64,000 nucleotides of DNA from AEGEAN-183 sp045563675 (GTDB lineage: Bacteria; Pseudomonadota; Gammaproteobacteria; Magnimaribacterales; Magnimaribacteraceae). This document shows positions 15,796 through 24,566 of this stretch, piece by piece. Position 1 is the stretch's first letter. Every line of letters begins with the position of its first letter. The notes under the pieces were generated by a model, which saw nothing but the letters and a program-made list of their open reading frames with translations, made no database searches and was not told the origin of the DNA. The translations under genes were made by a program, and so were the position numbers. Location: the NCBI GenBank assembly GCA_045563675.1, contig JBJLIX010000001.1:124001-188000 (forward strand). The letters run 5' to 3'.

Positions 15796-18453
15796 TTAAC
15801 TTGTATCTTCATCAGGATTACCTTCACACTTGATTAGCTCTATTGCATCCTGCAACGAAATAGAATTAAAAGGTTTTTTGATTTCTATCTTTTTATCTCC
15901 ATGAACAACAACCATCCTATTTTTCCTCGTCTTACCTATCCTTTCACGTTTCTTAGCTATGGCTCTAGAGTCTTCAGCACAGTAACCAAGAATATTCATA
16001 TTTTCAAGGGCGTACTCAAGCGTAACTTCATCAAAATCTGGATCTGAAGTACCTTTATTTTTCTTTACTTGTTTATCTGTTAATAGTTGATAACCCCAGG
16101 GGCCATCTTTGATAAAAACTGGAAGATTGCTTCTGGGGTCCTTACCCAATTCTTTGTCTTCTTTAAATTCTATTTTCTTATTAGATTTTGCTAATAGATC
16201 TACAGCATAATTTAACTGAGTATCAAATATCTCTTCTATATTTTTAAGATTTACATAAATAAAAGCTTTATCACCTCCGCCCTTTATTTTCATTCTGACT
16301 ACAGGTTTACGTGTAAAGCCAGATTGAACCATCTCCCCAGTATCTGGATGCAAGCCAATGTCCCTAGGTAAATTCATCCATTTTATTGCTTCTTCTAGGT
16401 CCATATTTTCAGCAACTTCATCAGGAACATTTTGCATTATCCTGTTATCCTCATCATCCTTAGATTCTAAATAAAATCCTCCAGCTCTTTTAGGTTTAAG
16501 GTAAATGTCTTTTCCAGTTTGAGGGTTGCTTCCCAAAGAATCCTTAGATTTATTATAAGCCTCAATTTTTTCTGCTGTTCGAAGAAAGGCTGGTATAGCA
16601 TAATCACAACCAGTCTCACTGTATTTAGAACAGCCTATAAAAGGTCCGCTCTTAGGACTATTTTTTAAGGTTAAATCTCCTGTGCATTTAGGACAGGTTG
16701 TGTTAACAGGGAAGATTATTTCTTTTAAATGTTCATTTAGATTGTCTAAAACTTGTCTATTAGATAATCCTTTAACCGATTCTATTATTGGTGAAAACCC
16801 TTCCCAAAATTTATCTAATAAGGTAGTCCAAATATGTTCTCCCTTAGCTATCTCATCCAGAGATTCCTCCATGTCCGCTGTAAATTCATATCTAAAATAT
16901 TCTTCAAAATGGTAGTCAAGGAACCCCACAACAACCCGACCCCTTCCAGAAGGAATGAATTGTTTATTCTGTAAAGTTGCATACTCTCTTTTCTTTATGC
17001 TATTCATTATAGAAGCATAGGTAGAAGGCCTCCCTATACCCTTTTCTTCAAGTTCCTTTATAAGGCTTGCTTCGGTATATCTAGGTGAAGGTTTGGTAAA
17101 GTGCTGGCCAGGTAAAATAGTGTCTATTTCTAAATTATCCTCTAAGTTTAAAGTTATAGGTAATTTTGGTTCTGCTTTCTCTTTTTCTTCGTCCTGCCCC
17201 TCTTCGTAGACCTCTAGAAATCCATTAAATATTACTTGAGATCCTGTTGCTTTGAACATCAAGTCATTGTTTGTTGAAGCTATCATTACTTCTGTTTGTG
17301 TAACTTGTGCGCTTTCCATTTGACTGGAAACAGCTCTATTCCAGATTAATTCGTAAAGTTGCTTTTCTTCTCCTGAAAACGGTATTTCTGCAGGTGATCT
17401 AGCGAAGTCTGTTGGTCTAATTGCTTCGTGAGCTTCCTGGGCCTGCTTAGATTTACTTTTATAAACTCTCGGACTAGAAGGTAAAAAGTTAGATCCAAAT
17501 TTTTCTTTAATTATGTTTCTGCATTGATCAATACCCTCATTATCCATAACAGGACTGTCGGTTCTCATATAAGTTATAAAAGCCTGTTCATAAAGCGTTT
17601 GTGCAGTTCTCATAGTTTGATCAGCAGAGAATCTAAGCTTTCTAGCTGCCTCTTGTTGCAGTGTGGAGGTTATGAAGGGGGGTCTGGGATTTCTTTTAAC
17701 AGGTTTTTTATTTATCTCACTAATTGAAAATTTTGCTTCTTTAACTTTTTCAGATAAATCAATAGCGCTATCTTCATTCGTAATATCGAATTTTTTTATT
17801 CTCTCGCCATTAACAGAGTAGATTTGGGCAGGGATTATGTCTTTGTCTTTTAAAAAATTTGCTTCTATAGACCAATATTCTTGAGGTTCAAAAACTTCCC
17901 TTTCATTTTCTCTTTCACATATAAGTTTTAAAGCTACAGATTGAACTCTACCTGCAGACCTTGCTCCAGGAAGTCTTCTCCAAAGAAGAGGTGAGACATT
18001 AAATCCAACAATATAATCCAAGACCCTTCTAGCTAAATACGCTTCTACTTTATCTTTATTTATTGCTCTAAGATTGTTTATTGCTTCGCTAACAGATTTT
18101 TTTGTTATTGAATTAAAGACCGCTCTACTAACCTTAGTTTCTGCTAAAGCATCCTTTTCGTTTAGTAGTTCATAAATATGCCAAGCTATGGCCTCTCCTT
18201 CTCTGTCGGGGTCTGTTGCTAAGATTAAATGATCTGCTTTCTTTAATAGACTAAGAATTTCATTTACCTGCATCTCTCCTTTCTTATTTAAAGACCATCT
18301 AATATTAGACCAATTGGGAGGGAGAACAGCGCCATCTTTATCTTCCATGTCTCTTACATGCCCAAATGATGCAACAACACTATACGAGTCTCCCAAATAA
18401 CCTTCTATGGTTTTGGCTTTTGCTGGCGACTCAACTACTACTACAGAATTCAT
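15796..18453 (-). CDS. topA: DNA topoisomerase I
   Basis: Type IA topoisomerase relaxing negative supercoils. In 885 residues: the TOPRIM start VVVESPAKAKTIEGYLG (4-20), the acidic motif ATDPDREGEAIAWH (79-92), and catalytic Tyr295 in FITYMRTDS. A single Cys4 zinc site is formed by Cys587, Cys590, Cys608 and Cys616. After this the tail has repeat-like segments (LPRDIGLHPDTGE, IKDGPWGYQLL) in place of the additional zinc ribbons of E. coli TopA. That tail layout is more like alphaproteobacterial TopA. It converges on lexA. Confidence 0.96.
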   Translation of the reverse strand: MNSVVVVESPAKAKTIEGYLGDSYSVVASFGHVRDMEDKDGAVLPPNWSNIRWSLNKKGEMQVNEILSLLKKADHLILATDPDREGEAIAWHIYELLNEKDALAETKVSRAVFNSITKKSVSEAINNLRAINKDKVEAYLARRVLDYIVGFNVSPLLWRRLPGARSAGRVQSVALKLICERENEREVFEPQEYWSIEANFLKDKDIIPAQIYSVNGERIKKFDITNEDSAIDLSEKVKEAKFSISEINKKPVKRNPRPPFITSTLQQEAARKLRFSADQTMRTAQTLYEQAFITYMRTDSPVMDNEGIDQCRNIIKEKFGSNFLPSSPRVYKSKSKQAQEAHEAIRPTDFARSPAEIPFSGEEKQLYELIWNRAVSSQMESAQVTQTEVMIASTNNDLMFKATGSQVIFNGFLEVYEEGQDEEKEKAEPKLPITLNLEDNLEIDTILPGQHFTKPSPRYTEASLIKELEEKGIGRPSTYASIMNSIKKREYATLQNKQFIPSGRGRVVVGFLDYHFEEYFRYEFTADMEESLDEIAKGEHIWTTLLDKFWEGFSPIIESVKGLSNRQVLDNLNEHLKEIIFPVNTTCPKCTGDLTLKNSPKSGPFIGCSKYSETGCDYAIPAFLRTAEKIEAYNKSKDSLGSNPQTGKDIYLKPKRAGGFYLESKDDEDNRIMQNVPDEVAENMDLEEAIKWMNLPRDIGLHPDTGEMVQSGFTRKPVVRMKIKGGGDKAFIYVNLKNIEEIFDTQLNYAVDLLAKSNKKIEFKEDKELGKDPRSNLPVFIKDGPWGYQLLTDKQVKKNKGTSDPDFDEVTLEYALENMNILGYCAEDSRAIAKKRERIGKTRKNRMVVVHGDKKIEIKKPFNSISLQDAIELIKCEGNPDEDTS

Positions 18454-18589
18454 AATTAACTATTTCTTTTAGTATAAAGTTCATAAAGGGGTCTCGTGTC
18501 AAGTGATAACATAAAATCTTTAGATATAAAAAAAGAAAATTCCCATTAAACGGATAATAATTAGGAGAGTATATGTAAACTAAAAACTA
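18454..18589. other. Intergenic region upstream of topA
   Basis: This 136-base AT-rich gap holds the topA promoter on the minus strand by position. I see no convincing hairpin, small ORF with a ribosome site, or RNA gene in it. Confidence 0.5.
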
Positions 18590-19729
18590 TTAGTATTCAC
18601 TTAAAACTGCATAACGATCTATGTGGTAATCAGATGAACCAAATATCTGTTCAACAACTCTGGATCTCTTAAGAAAGAAACCTATATCATATTCATCCGT
18701 TACTCCCACTCCACCATGCATTTGTACAGCCTCACTACTAACTAGTTTAAATGTTTCTCCGGACTTAAATTTAGCTAGGCTAGCAAATCTTGAAATATCA
18801 TTTGAACTCTCATCTACAGCATTTAGAGCACCCATAACTGAAGATTTTACTAACTCTATCTCAGCAAACATTGTTGCTGCTCTGTGTTGTAAAGATTGAA
18901 AAGAACCAATTAATACCCCAAATTGCTTTCTTTCTTTTAGATAGTCAAGTGTCCTATCAAAAGCTTCGATAGTGCTACCTAACATTTCGGAAGATAAACC
19001 AATCTGTCCTCTTTCAACTACTTGCTCTACTATCGGAAGTCCTCCATCTAGCTCTCCCAAGAGGTCTGAAGAAGATATTTCCACATCTTTAAAATAAATA
19101 TCACTAGAGTTCCTGCTATCAACCATATGAGTCCTTTTTACATTGACTCCTTTTATTTTAGGATCTATTAAAAATAAGCTTATTCCAGATTTATCTTTGG
19201 TATTTCCTGATGTTCTTGCTGCTAAAATAATTAGATCACAAGAATGGCCATCTAAAACAAATGTTTTATTTCCATTGATAATAAATCCATCTTTAGATTT
19301 TTCTGCCTTTGTCTGAATAGAGTTTACTGAGTGATGAGAGCCTTCTTCCAACGCAAATGAAGTAGTTAAACTTCCCTCAGCTATTTTATTTAAAAGCTCC
19401 TCTTTCTGATCTTTATTTCCTCCTAATTCTATTAAGCTGACGCCTAATAATGCTGTTGAGAATAAGGGAGAAGGAACAAGGCATCTACCTGTTTCTTCTA
19501 ATACTGATCCTAAGCCCATCATGCCAAAATTAGATCCGCCATATTCTTCAGGAATAAGAATTCCTGCCCATCCTAAATCCACCATCTTTTTCCATATATC
19601 TTCGCTGTATCCCAGTGAATCATTTGAGTCTCTTATTTCTCTAAAATGATTAATAGGAGCATTATTTGAAATAAATTCTTTAGCAGTATCTTTCAAAAGT
19701 TGTTGTTCTTCATTTAATATCAAGGCCAT
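18590..19729 (-). CDS. Acyl-CoA dehydrogenase, second of a pair
   Basis: FAD-dependent acyl-CoA dehydrogenase of 379 residues. Visible marks are ILIPEEYGGSNFGMMGLGSVLEETGR, the flavin-region TTSFALEEGSHHS, RKQFGVLIGSFQSLQHRAATM and the C-terminal VQMHGGVGVTDEYDIGFFLKR; each is a standard ACAD block. The FAD/substrate 'TEP.AGSD' motif is degenerate here (ALEEGSHHSV), as is common in one partner of heteromeric ACADs. It starts 17 bases after the neighbouring ACAD stop. A heterotetramer of the two is plausible. Confidence 0.88.
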   Translation of the reverse strand: MALILNEEQQLLKDTAKEFISNNAPINHFREIRDSNDSLGYSEDIWKKMVDLGWAGILIPEEYGGSNFGMMGLGSVLEETGRCLVPSPLFSTALLGVSLIELGGNKDQKEELLNKIAEGSLTTSFALEEGSHHSVNSIQTKAEKSKDGFIINGNKTFVLDGHSCDLIILAARTSGNTKDKSGISLFLIDPKIKGVNVKRTHMVDSRNSSDIYFKDVEISSSDLLGELDGGLPIVEQVVERGQIGLSSEMLGSTIEAFDRTLDYLKERKQFGVLIGSFQSLQHRAATMFAEIELVKSSVMGALNAVDESSNDISRFASLAKFKSGETFKLVSSEAVQMHGGVGVTDEYDIGFFLKRSRVVEQIFGSSDYHIDRYAVLSEY

Positions 19730-19746
19730 AGTATTTCCTCTGCTCT

Positions 19747-20943
19747 TTAGTCAGGTAAGTTAAGAACTCTCTTGGAAATAACATTTAAATTTATTTCCGT
19801 TGTTCCCCCTTCAATTGAATTTGCTTTTGATCTTAGCCATTCTCTAGTTATAGCTAATTCTTCTGGAGAAAAAGGCTCTCCTTCCCAACCAAGAGCTTTT
19901 GTTCCCATTGCCTCAAGCATTATCTCGTATCTTAGTTTATTTTGTTCTGTACCATAGTACTTACCCATTGAAGCAGTAGCGCTAGGACCTCCCGATTTAG
20001 CCTCTTCACCCATTCTTTGTAGTGTTAGGCCAAATGCACGAGAATTTAAATCATGCTTTGCTATCTTAGTCCTTAAAAGAGAATCATCTAGAAGACCTTC
20101 TTCATTGGTTCCTACATATTTTTTACCTAACTCAGCTAATCCTGAAGTTCTTCTAGAACTTCCTGAACTACCTCCTGTTACTAACCCCATACCTGAAATC
20201 ATAGATCTTTCATGTTGTAGTAATCTTTTAGCTATCGTCCAGCCCTTATTTATCTCTCCAATCAGGTTTGATTTAGGAGCAATTGCATCCGTAAAGAAAG
20301 TTTCACAAAAGGGAGATTTGCCACTGATTAGCTTTATGGGTTTAACTTCAACTCCAGGTTGATCCATATCTATTAGAAGGAAACTAATTCCTTCGTGCTT
20401 AGGGTCTTGGGGTCCTGTCCTCACTAAACAAAAAATCATATCCGCATAATTAGCATTTGAAGTCCAAATTTTTTGGCCATTAATTTTATAGTTATCTCCA
20501 TCCTCTATTGCCTTAGTGCTTAAACTTGCAAGATCTGATCCTGACCCTGGTTCACTATATCCTTGACACCACCAAATTTTACCCTTAACAATATTTGGAA
20601 TATGCTCTAACTTTTGTTCTTCTGAAGCAAACTCTAATAACGCCGGTCCTAACATCCATATTCCAAAACTTGCAAGTGCAGGCCTAGCCCCCAAAGCAAA
20701 CATCTCTTCTTGCAAAATCTTATTTTCTTCATGAGAAAGACCTCCTCCTCCATAATCTTTAGGCCAAGTAGGACATGTCCATCCCTTTTCTCCCATTTTC
20801 TCCAACCAAATTTCTTGATCTGAATGAGAGAAGTTGGGATTTCTGCCTCCCCAACATACATCTCCAGGTTTACGCATCTCTGGAGGACAGTTTGATTCCA
20901 ACCAATCTTTTGTTTCTTCTCTAAAAGCATTTAAATCAGTCAT
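19747..20943 (-). CDS. Acyl-CoA dehydrogenase, first of a pair
   Basis: A 398-residue acyl-CoA dehydrogenase. It has WPKDYGGGGLSHEENKILQEE near residue 60, the intact flavin motif CQGYSEPGSGSDLASL near 132-146, NGQKIWTSNANYAD, and the C-terminal SIEGGTTEINLNVISKRVL. The subfamily resembles enzymes acting on branched or steroid-like side chains that pair with a second, divergent subunit. The gene downstream fits that partner. Substrate not determinable from sequence alone. Confidence 0.9.
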   Translation of the reverse strand: MTDLNAFREETKDWLESNCPPEMRKPGDVCWGGRNPNFSHSDQEIWLEKMGEKGWTCPTWPKDYGGGGLSHEENKILQEEMFALGARPALASFGIWMLGPALLEFASEEQKLEHIPNIVKGKIWWCQGYSEPGSGSDLASLSTKAIEDGDNYKINGQKIWTSNANYADMIFCLVRTGPQDPKHEGISFLLIDMDQPGVEVKPIKLISGKSPFCETFFTDAIAPKSNLIGEINKGWTIAKRLLQHERSMISGMGLVTGGSSGSSRRTSGLAELGKKYVGTNEEGLLDDSLLRTKIAKHDLNSRAFGLTLQRMGEEAKSGGPSATASMGKYYGTEQNKLRYEIMLEAMGTKALGWEGEPFSPEELAITREWLRSKANSIEGGTTEINLNVISKRVLNLPD

Positions 20944-21031
20944 ATTTTCCTTAAAAGTTTATTTGCAAATTTTGATTATAAGGATAATCTAGACATAACA
21001 AAACAGTTACCAATCTTAGGGGGAAAGAAAA

Positions 21032-22084
21032 ATGAAAGCATATCAAGTAGTAGAAAATGGAAAACCATTAGAAGAAAGGGACTTAGAAACTCCAAATCCA
21101 GAAGGCAAAGAGGTCCTATTAAAAACAGTTGCTTGTGGGGTTTGTCATTCAGATGTGCATATACATGATGGTTATTTTGATTTAGGAGGCGGTATTCAAT
21201 TGCCTTCACCTCTTCCAGGAGGAAATCCTTTAACCATGGGTCATGAAATTTTTGGTGAGGTTGTGGCTACTGGAGAAGATGTAGATGGAATAGAAACAGG
21301 AGAAAGATATATAGCTTATCCTTGGATGGGGTGCGGAGATTGTGATCTTTGTAACAATGACATGACTCATTATTGCATGAATAATTCAAACTTAGGGATA
21401 CATGTAGGAGGTGGATATGGAGACCATGTATTAGTTCCTGATTCAAAATATTTATTTAACGCAGCTGACACTCCGGATAGTCTAGCAGGAAGTTATGCTT
21501 GTCGTGGTTTGACTGCTTACAGTGCCTTAAAAAAAGCCGGGCCATATACAAAAGATAATTCTTTAGTGATTGTGTCAGCTGGAGGTCTTGGATTACTAGC
21601 ATTAAAGATTGCTAAAGCTGCTTACGGTATAAATCCTATAGTTGTAGATATTGATGACGAAAAACTTGGCATGGCAAGTCAATTAGGTGCTTCTGCGACT
21701 ATTAATTCATCCGAAGAAGGGGCTGCAGAGAAATTACTTGAACTTACAGAAGGGGGGGCAAGATCAATAGTAGACTTTGTAGGTGCTGAAGCTTCAGTAA
21801 ATTTTGGGTATAACCTTCTGGCTCGAGGAGGCAGTTATGTTGTAGTAGGTCTTTTTGGAGGGCAGATTAGTTTGCCTCTTCCTATGCAAGCTCTTTTTGA
21901 AAAGAAACTTATGGGCTCCTATGTAGGTAGCTTAGGTGATATGAAAGAGTTGATGGAGCTTGTTGTTGCAGGCAAGATTGATCCTGTCGACGTAGAAACA
22001 AGAAATGTTTCAGAAGCTGATAGGACGCTTCAAGAAATGAAAGAAGGGAAGCTATTAGGTTTAGTAGCCCTTACCCACGATTAG
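21032..22084 (+). CDS. Zinc-dependent alcohol dehydrogenase
   Basis: Medium-chain dehydrogenase/reductase of 350 residues. Catalytic zinc ligands are Cys38 (CGVCHSD) and His71-Glu72 (GHE). Structural zinc cysteines are 101, 104, 107 and 115 (GCGDCDLC...C). The Rossmann motif is AGGLGLLALKIAKA near residue 190, followed by VDIDDEKL, whose acidic residue favours NAD over NADP. A GGGGG ribosome site precedes the ATG. It stands alone, converging on the sirtuin gene with a 1-base gap. Confidence 0.92.
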   Translation: MKAYQVVENGKPLEERDLETPNPEGKEVLLKTVACGVCHSDVHIHDGYFDLGGGIQLPSPLPGGNPLTMGHEIFGEVVATGEDVDGIETGERYIAYPWMGCGDCDLCNNDMTHYCMNNSNLGIHVGGGYGDHVLVPDSKYLFNAADTPDSLAGSYACRGLTAYSALKKAGPYTKDNSLVIVSAGGLGLLALKIAKAAYGINPIVVDIDDEKLGMASQLGASATINSSEEGAAEKLLELTEGGARSIVDFVGAEASVNFGYNLLARGGSYVVVGLFGGQISLPLPMQALFEKKLMGSYVGSLGDMKELMELVVAGKIDPVDVETRNVSEADRTLQEMKEGKLLGLVALTHD

Positions 22085-22085
22085 A

Positions 22086-22814
22086 TTAAAAATCAGAGAA
22101 TACCTCTCCTATTTGTTCATGAATAACTAAATCTGCAATAGGATCAAAATCTGTGGGTTCATTGTTAATGATAACTAACCTAGCTCCAATATCCTTAGCA
22201 AGTTTTGGGAACCCTGCAGCAGGGTAAACAACAAGAGAAGTACCAATTGTTATAAACAAGTCGCAAGCCAAAGTTTTTCTTTGAGCAATGATCATCCCTT
22301 CCTCAGGCATTGACTGACCAAAGGAGATTGTTGCAGTCTTGATAATACCTCCACAAGAATTACAGTAAGGTGCTTCCTTTTTCTTAATAAAAACTTTCTT
22401 AATATCTTCTAATTCATATCTTTTTGAACAGTCTAAACAAGTAGCATAAGTAGCGTTGCCATGTATTTCAGTTATATCTTTTTCTGAAACTCCTGCATCT
22501 TGATGGAGATTGTCTACGTTTTGAGTTATCAAATAAGCTGATCCATGATCTTTAATAATCTTTGAGACGGCTTTATGGCCTATATTAGGTTTTGCTTTTT
22601 TTATTATGTCATCCCCAGAAAATTTTCTTTCCCAAGAGTCCCTCCTCACTTGTTTAGAGCCAATGAAATCTTGGAAGTAAATAGGGGTATTTGTTTTCCA
22701 CACACCCTTAGGTCCCCTAAAATCTGGAATACCTGATTCAGTACTAATTCCTGCACCAGTAAAGAAAACTATACTCTTCGATTCTTTAATAAATTCTAAT
22801 AATTCTTTATGCAT
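22086..22814 (-). CDS. cobB: NAD-dependent protein deacylase, Sir2 family
   Basis: Sirtuin removing acyl groups from protein lysines using NAD. The 242 residues include FFTGAGISTESGIPDFRG (17-34), TQNVDNLHQDAG (97-108) with catalytic His118 in EIHGN, zinc ligands Cys126, Cys129, Cys151 and Cys154, and the C-terminal IGTSLVVYPAAGFP. In a genome with many acyl-CoA enzymes it could reverse acetylation or propionylation. The cobB name is by family similarity to the E. coli enzyme. Confidence 0.93.
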   Translation of the reverse strand: MHKELLEFIKESKSIVFFTGAGISTESGIPDFRGPKGVWKTNTPIYFQDFIGSKQVRRDSWERKFSGDDIIKKAKPNIGHKAVSKIIKDHGSAYLITQNVDNLHQDAGVSEKDITEIHGNATYATCLDCSKRYELEDIKKVFIKKKEAPYCNSCGGIIKTATISFGQSMPEEGMIIAQRKTLACDLFITIGTSLVVYPAAGFPKLAKDIGARLVIINNEPTDFDPIADLVIHEQIGEVFSDF

Positions 22815-22886
22815 GGTTTTTTATTACATCTTTTTTTATTAGACTGAAGATAGTAAATCATAAAAAACACTATTTTTTTAATATAA

Positions 22887-23612
22887 ATGCAAGAACTTTT
22901 AGCTAACCAAGAATTGCTCTGGGTAATTACTGTAGTCTATGACTTAGGTTTGGCTATTATTTTATTTAAATTTTTTGGTAAATATGGTCTTTACACAGCT
23001 GTAATCTTAGGAATAATCCTTGGTAACCTTCAAGGAGGAAAAATAAGTGAGCTAGAGATCTTCGGATTTAGCTTTACTGCCAGTATGGGTGCAATTCTTT
23101 ATTCAGGAATATATTTTGCTACAGATGTTCTTAATGAAAAATACGGTAAAAGGGAAGCAAACAGAGCAGTGATGTTGGGTTTCTTTGCAAATATTGCTGT
23201 TATGATTACATTATTATTAAGTATTCAGTTCAAGCCTTCAAATTTAGTTGGCTCTGCGCAAGAAGTGCACAACTCAATAGTTACTTTGGCAGGTTATTCT
23301 CCTACATTTGTTATTGGCTCGCTTACAGCCTATCTTATAAGTCAGAGATTCGATGTATGGTTTTTTCATAAGATTAAATCTTACACTGGTGAATCTAAGC
23401 TCTGGTTGAGAAACAATCTATCAACTATTACTTCTCAACTAATTGATACCCTAATTTATCAATTTACTTGGGTTATAGCGGTAGGAATGTCTTTCCAAGA
23501 CGCTTTTGCTCTAGCTGCAGTAAAGTATGTTTTTAAAGCTTTTATAGCTTTTATAGATACAATATTTATTTATTTAATAAGAAATTGGGATGTTTCAAAG
23601 AAAGAGAGTTGA
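22887..23612 (+). CDS. Queuosine-precursor transporter-like membrane protein (YhhQ/VUT family)
   Basis: An inner-membrane protein of 241 residues with about six hydrophobic segments. The family signature TDVLNEKYGKREANRAV (about residues 79-95) is plain. YhhQ in E. coli imports 7-cyano-7-deazaguanine and 7-aminomethyl-7-deazaguanine. There is no clear ribosome binding site before the ATG. I looked for a preQ1 riboswitch upstream and did not find a convincing one. NAD kinase follows 6 bases later. Confidence 0.85.
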   Translation: MQELLANQELLWVITVVYDLGLAIILFKFFGKYGLYTAVILGIILGNLQGGKISELEIFGFSFTASMGAILYSGIYFATDVLNEKYGKREANRAVMLGFFANIAVMITLLLSIQFKPSNLVGSAQEVHNSIVTLAGYSPTFVIGSLTAYLISQRFDVWFFHKIKSYTGESKLWLRNNLSTITSQLIDTLIYQFTWVIAVGMSFQDAFALAAVKYVFKAFIAFIDTIFIYLIRNWDVSKKES

Positions 23613-23618
23613 TAATTT

Positions 23619-24494
23619 ATGAATCCAGAATTTAAATCTGTAGCCCTATCAGGTATTGTCCAGGAGACAAAAAATAAGAAGTACATTACTAGAATCTTTA
23701 AATTACTTAAAGATCTAAAATTAGAAGTATTTTGTGATTCTAGTCTAAGAGGCATTACAAGTTCGCTTGATAAGCACATTGTCACTAAAAGAAATATATT
23801 AAATAAAAGTGACTTACTTATATCTGTAGGTGGTGATGGAGCGATGTTAAATAACTGTAAGAGGCTGGGTGTTGATGGATTACCAGTCCTGGGAATTAAT
23901 TTAGGAACATTAGGTTTCTTAACTGATATACAAACTGAGGAACTAGAACCTAGATTGAAAGAAGTGTTAAAAGGTAAATATGTTCTAGACAAAAGACCTT
24001 TCCTTAAAGCTTACTTAAATAATAAAGAACTTGATTCAGTGTCTCTAAATGAAATAGTGCTTCATTCTGGTTCTGTAGCTCAAATGATTGAATTTAGTCT
24101 ATACATTGATAACAGTTTTGTTTATAAGCAAAAAGCAGATGGTTTAATAATATTTTCTCCAACAGGGTCTACTGCTTATTCACTTTCTGGAGGTGGTCCT
24201 CTTATAGATCCAGCTCTTAACCTTATAGGAATTATGCCAATGTTTCCGCATAGCTTGAATACAACACCAATTCTAATAGGTGATCACAAAGAAATACGAA
24301 TTGATGTTCATAAAAATTTTACGGGTCAAAAATCTGAATTGAGCTTTGATAGTCAGGTAAATTTGGTACTAAATAAAGATTGTTCTTTAAAAATTATTAG
24401 AACTGAAAATGAGATTAATCTAGTCCATCCAGTAGATGACGACTTTTTTGCACGCTGTAGAAACAAGTTAGGTTGGGGTCAATCAATTACATAA
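23619..24494 (+). CDS. nadK: NAD kinase
   Basis: Phosphorylates NAD to NADP. The 291-residue protein has the GGDG motif at 71-74 (Asp73), LGTLGFLTDI near residue 98, the NE/D region SLNEIVLHSG, and ADGLIIFSPTGSTAYSLSGGGPLIDP (about 174-199), all diagnostic. It is 6 bases after the YhhQ-like gene and probably cotranscribed with it. No anomalies. Confidence 0.97.
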   Translation: MNPEFKSVALSGIVQETKNKKYITRIFKLLKDLKLEVFCDSSLRGITSSLDKHIVTKRNILNKSDLLISVGGDGAMLNNCKRLGVDGLPVLGINLGTLGFLTDIQTEELEPRLKEVLKGKYVLDKRPFLKAYLNNKELDSVSLNEIVLHSGSVAQMIEFSLYIDNSFVYKQKADGLIIFSPTGSTAYSLSGGGPLIDPALNLIGIMPMFPHSLNTTPILIGDHKEIRIDVHKNFTGQKSELSFDSQVNLVLNKDCSLKIIRTENEINLVHPVDDDFFARCRNKLGWGQSIT

Positions 24495-24566
24495 AAAGCT
24501 AATTTTTGTTGAGAAATACAAGAAAATAAGGTTGAATTAGCAACTTGCCTAAAAATTAATGAAAAT

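Noticed and set aside
18454..18589. Possible small RNA or tRNA upstream of topA
   Set aside because: AT-rich without stable hairpins or tRNA features; nothing to support an RNA gene.
20649..20930. Minus-strand alternative frame of 93 codons in the acyl-CoA dehydrogenase gene
   Set aside because: Shadow frame wholly within a well-supported dehydrogenase; no family features.
22815..22886. preQ1 riboswitch ahead of the YhhQ-like transporter
   Set aside because: An ATAAAAAAC segment resembling the riboswitch tail is present, but the required upstream GC-containing stem with its loop is missing.
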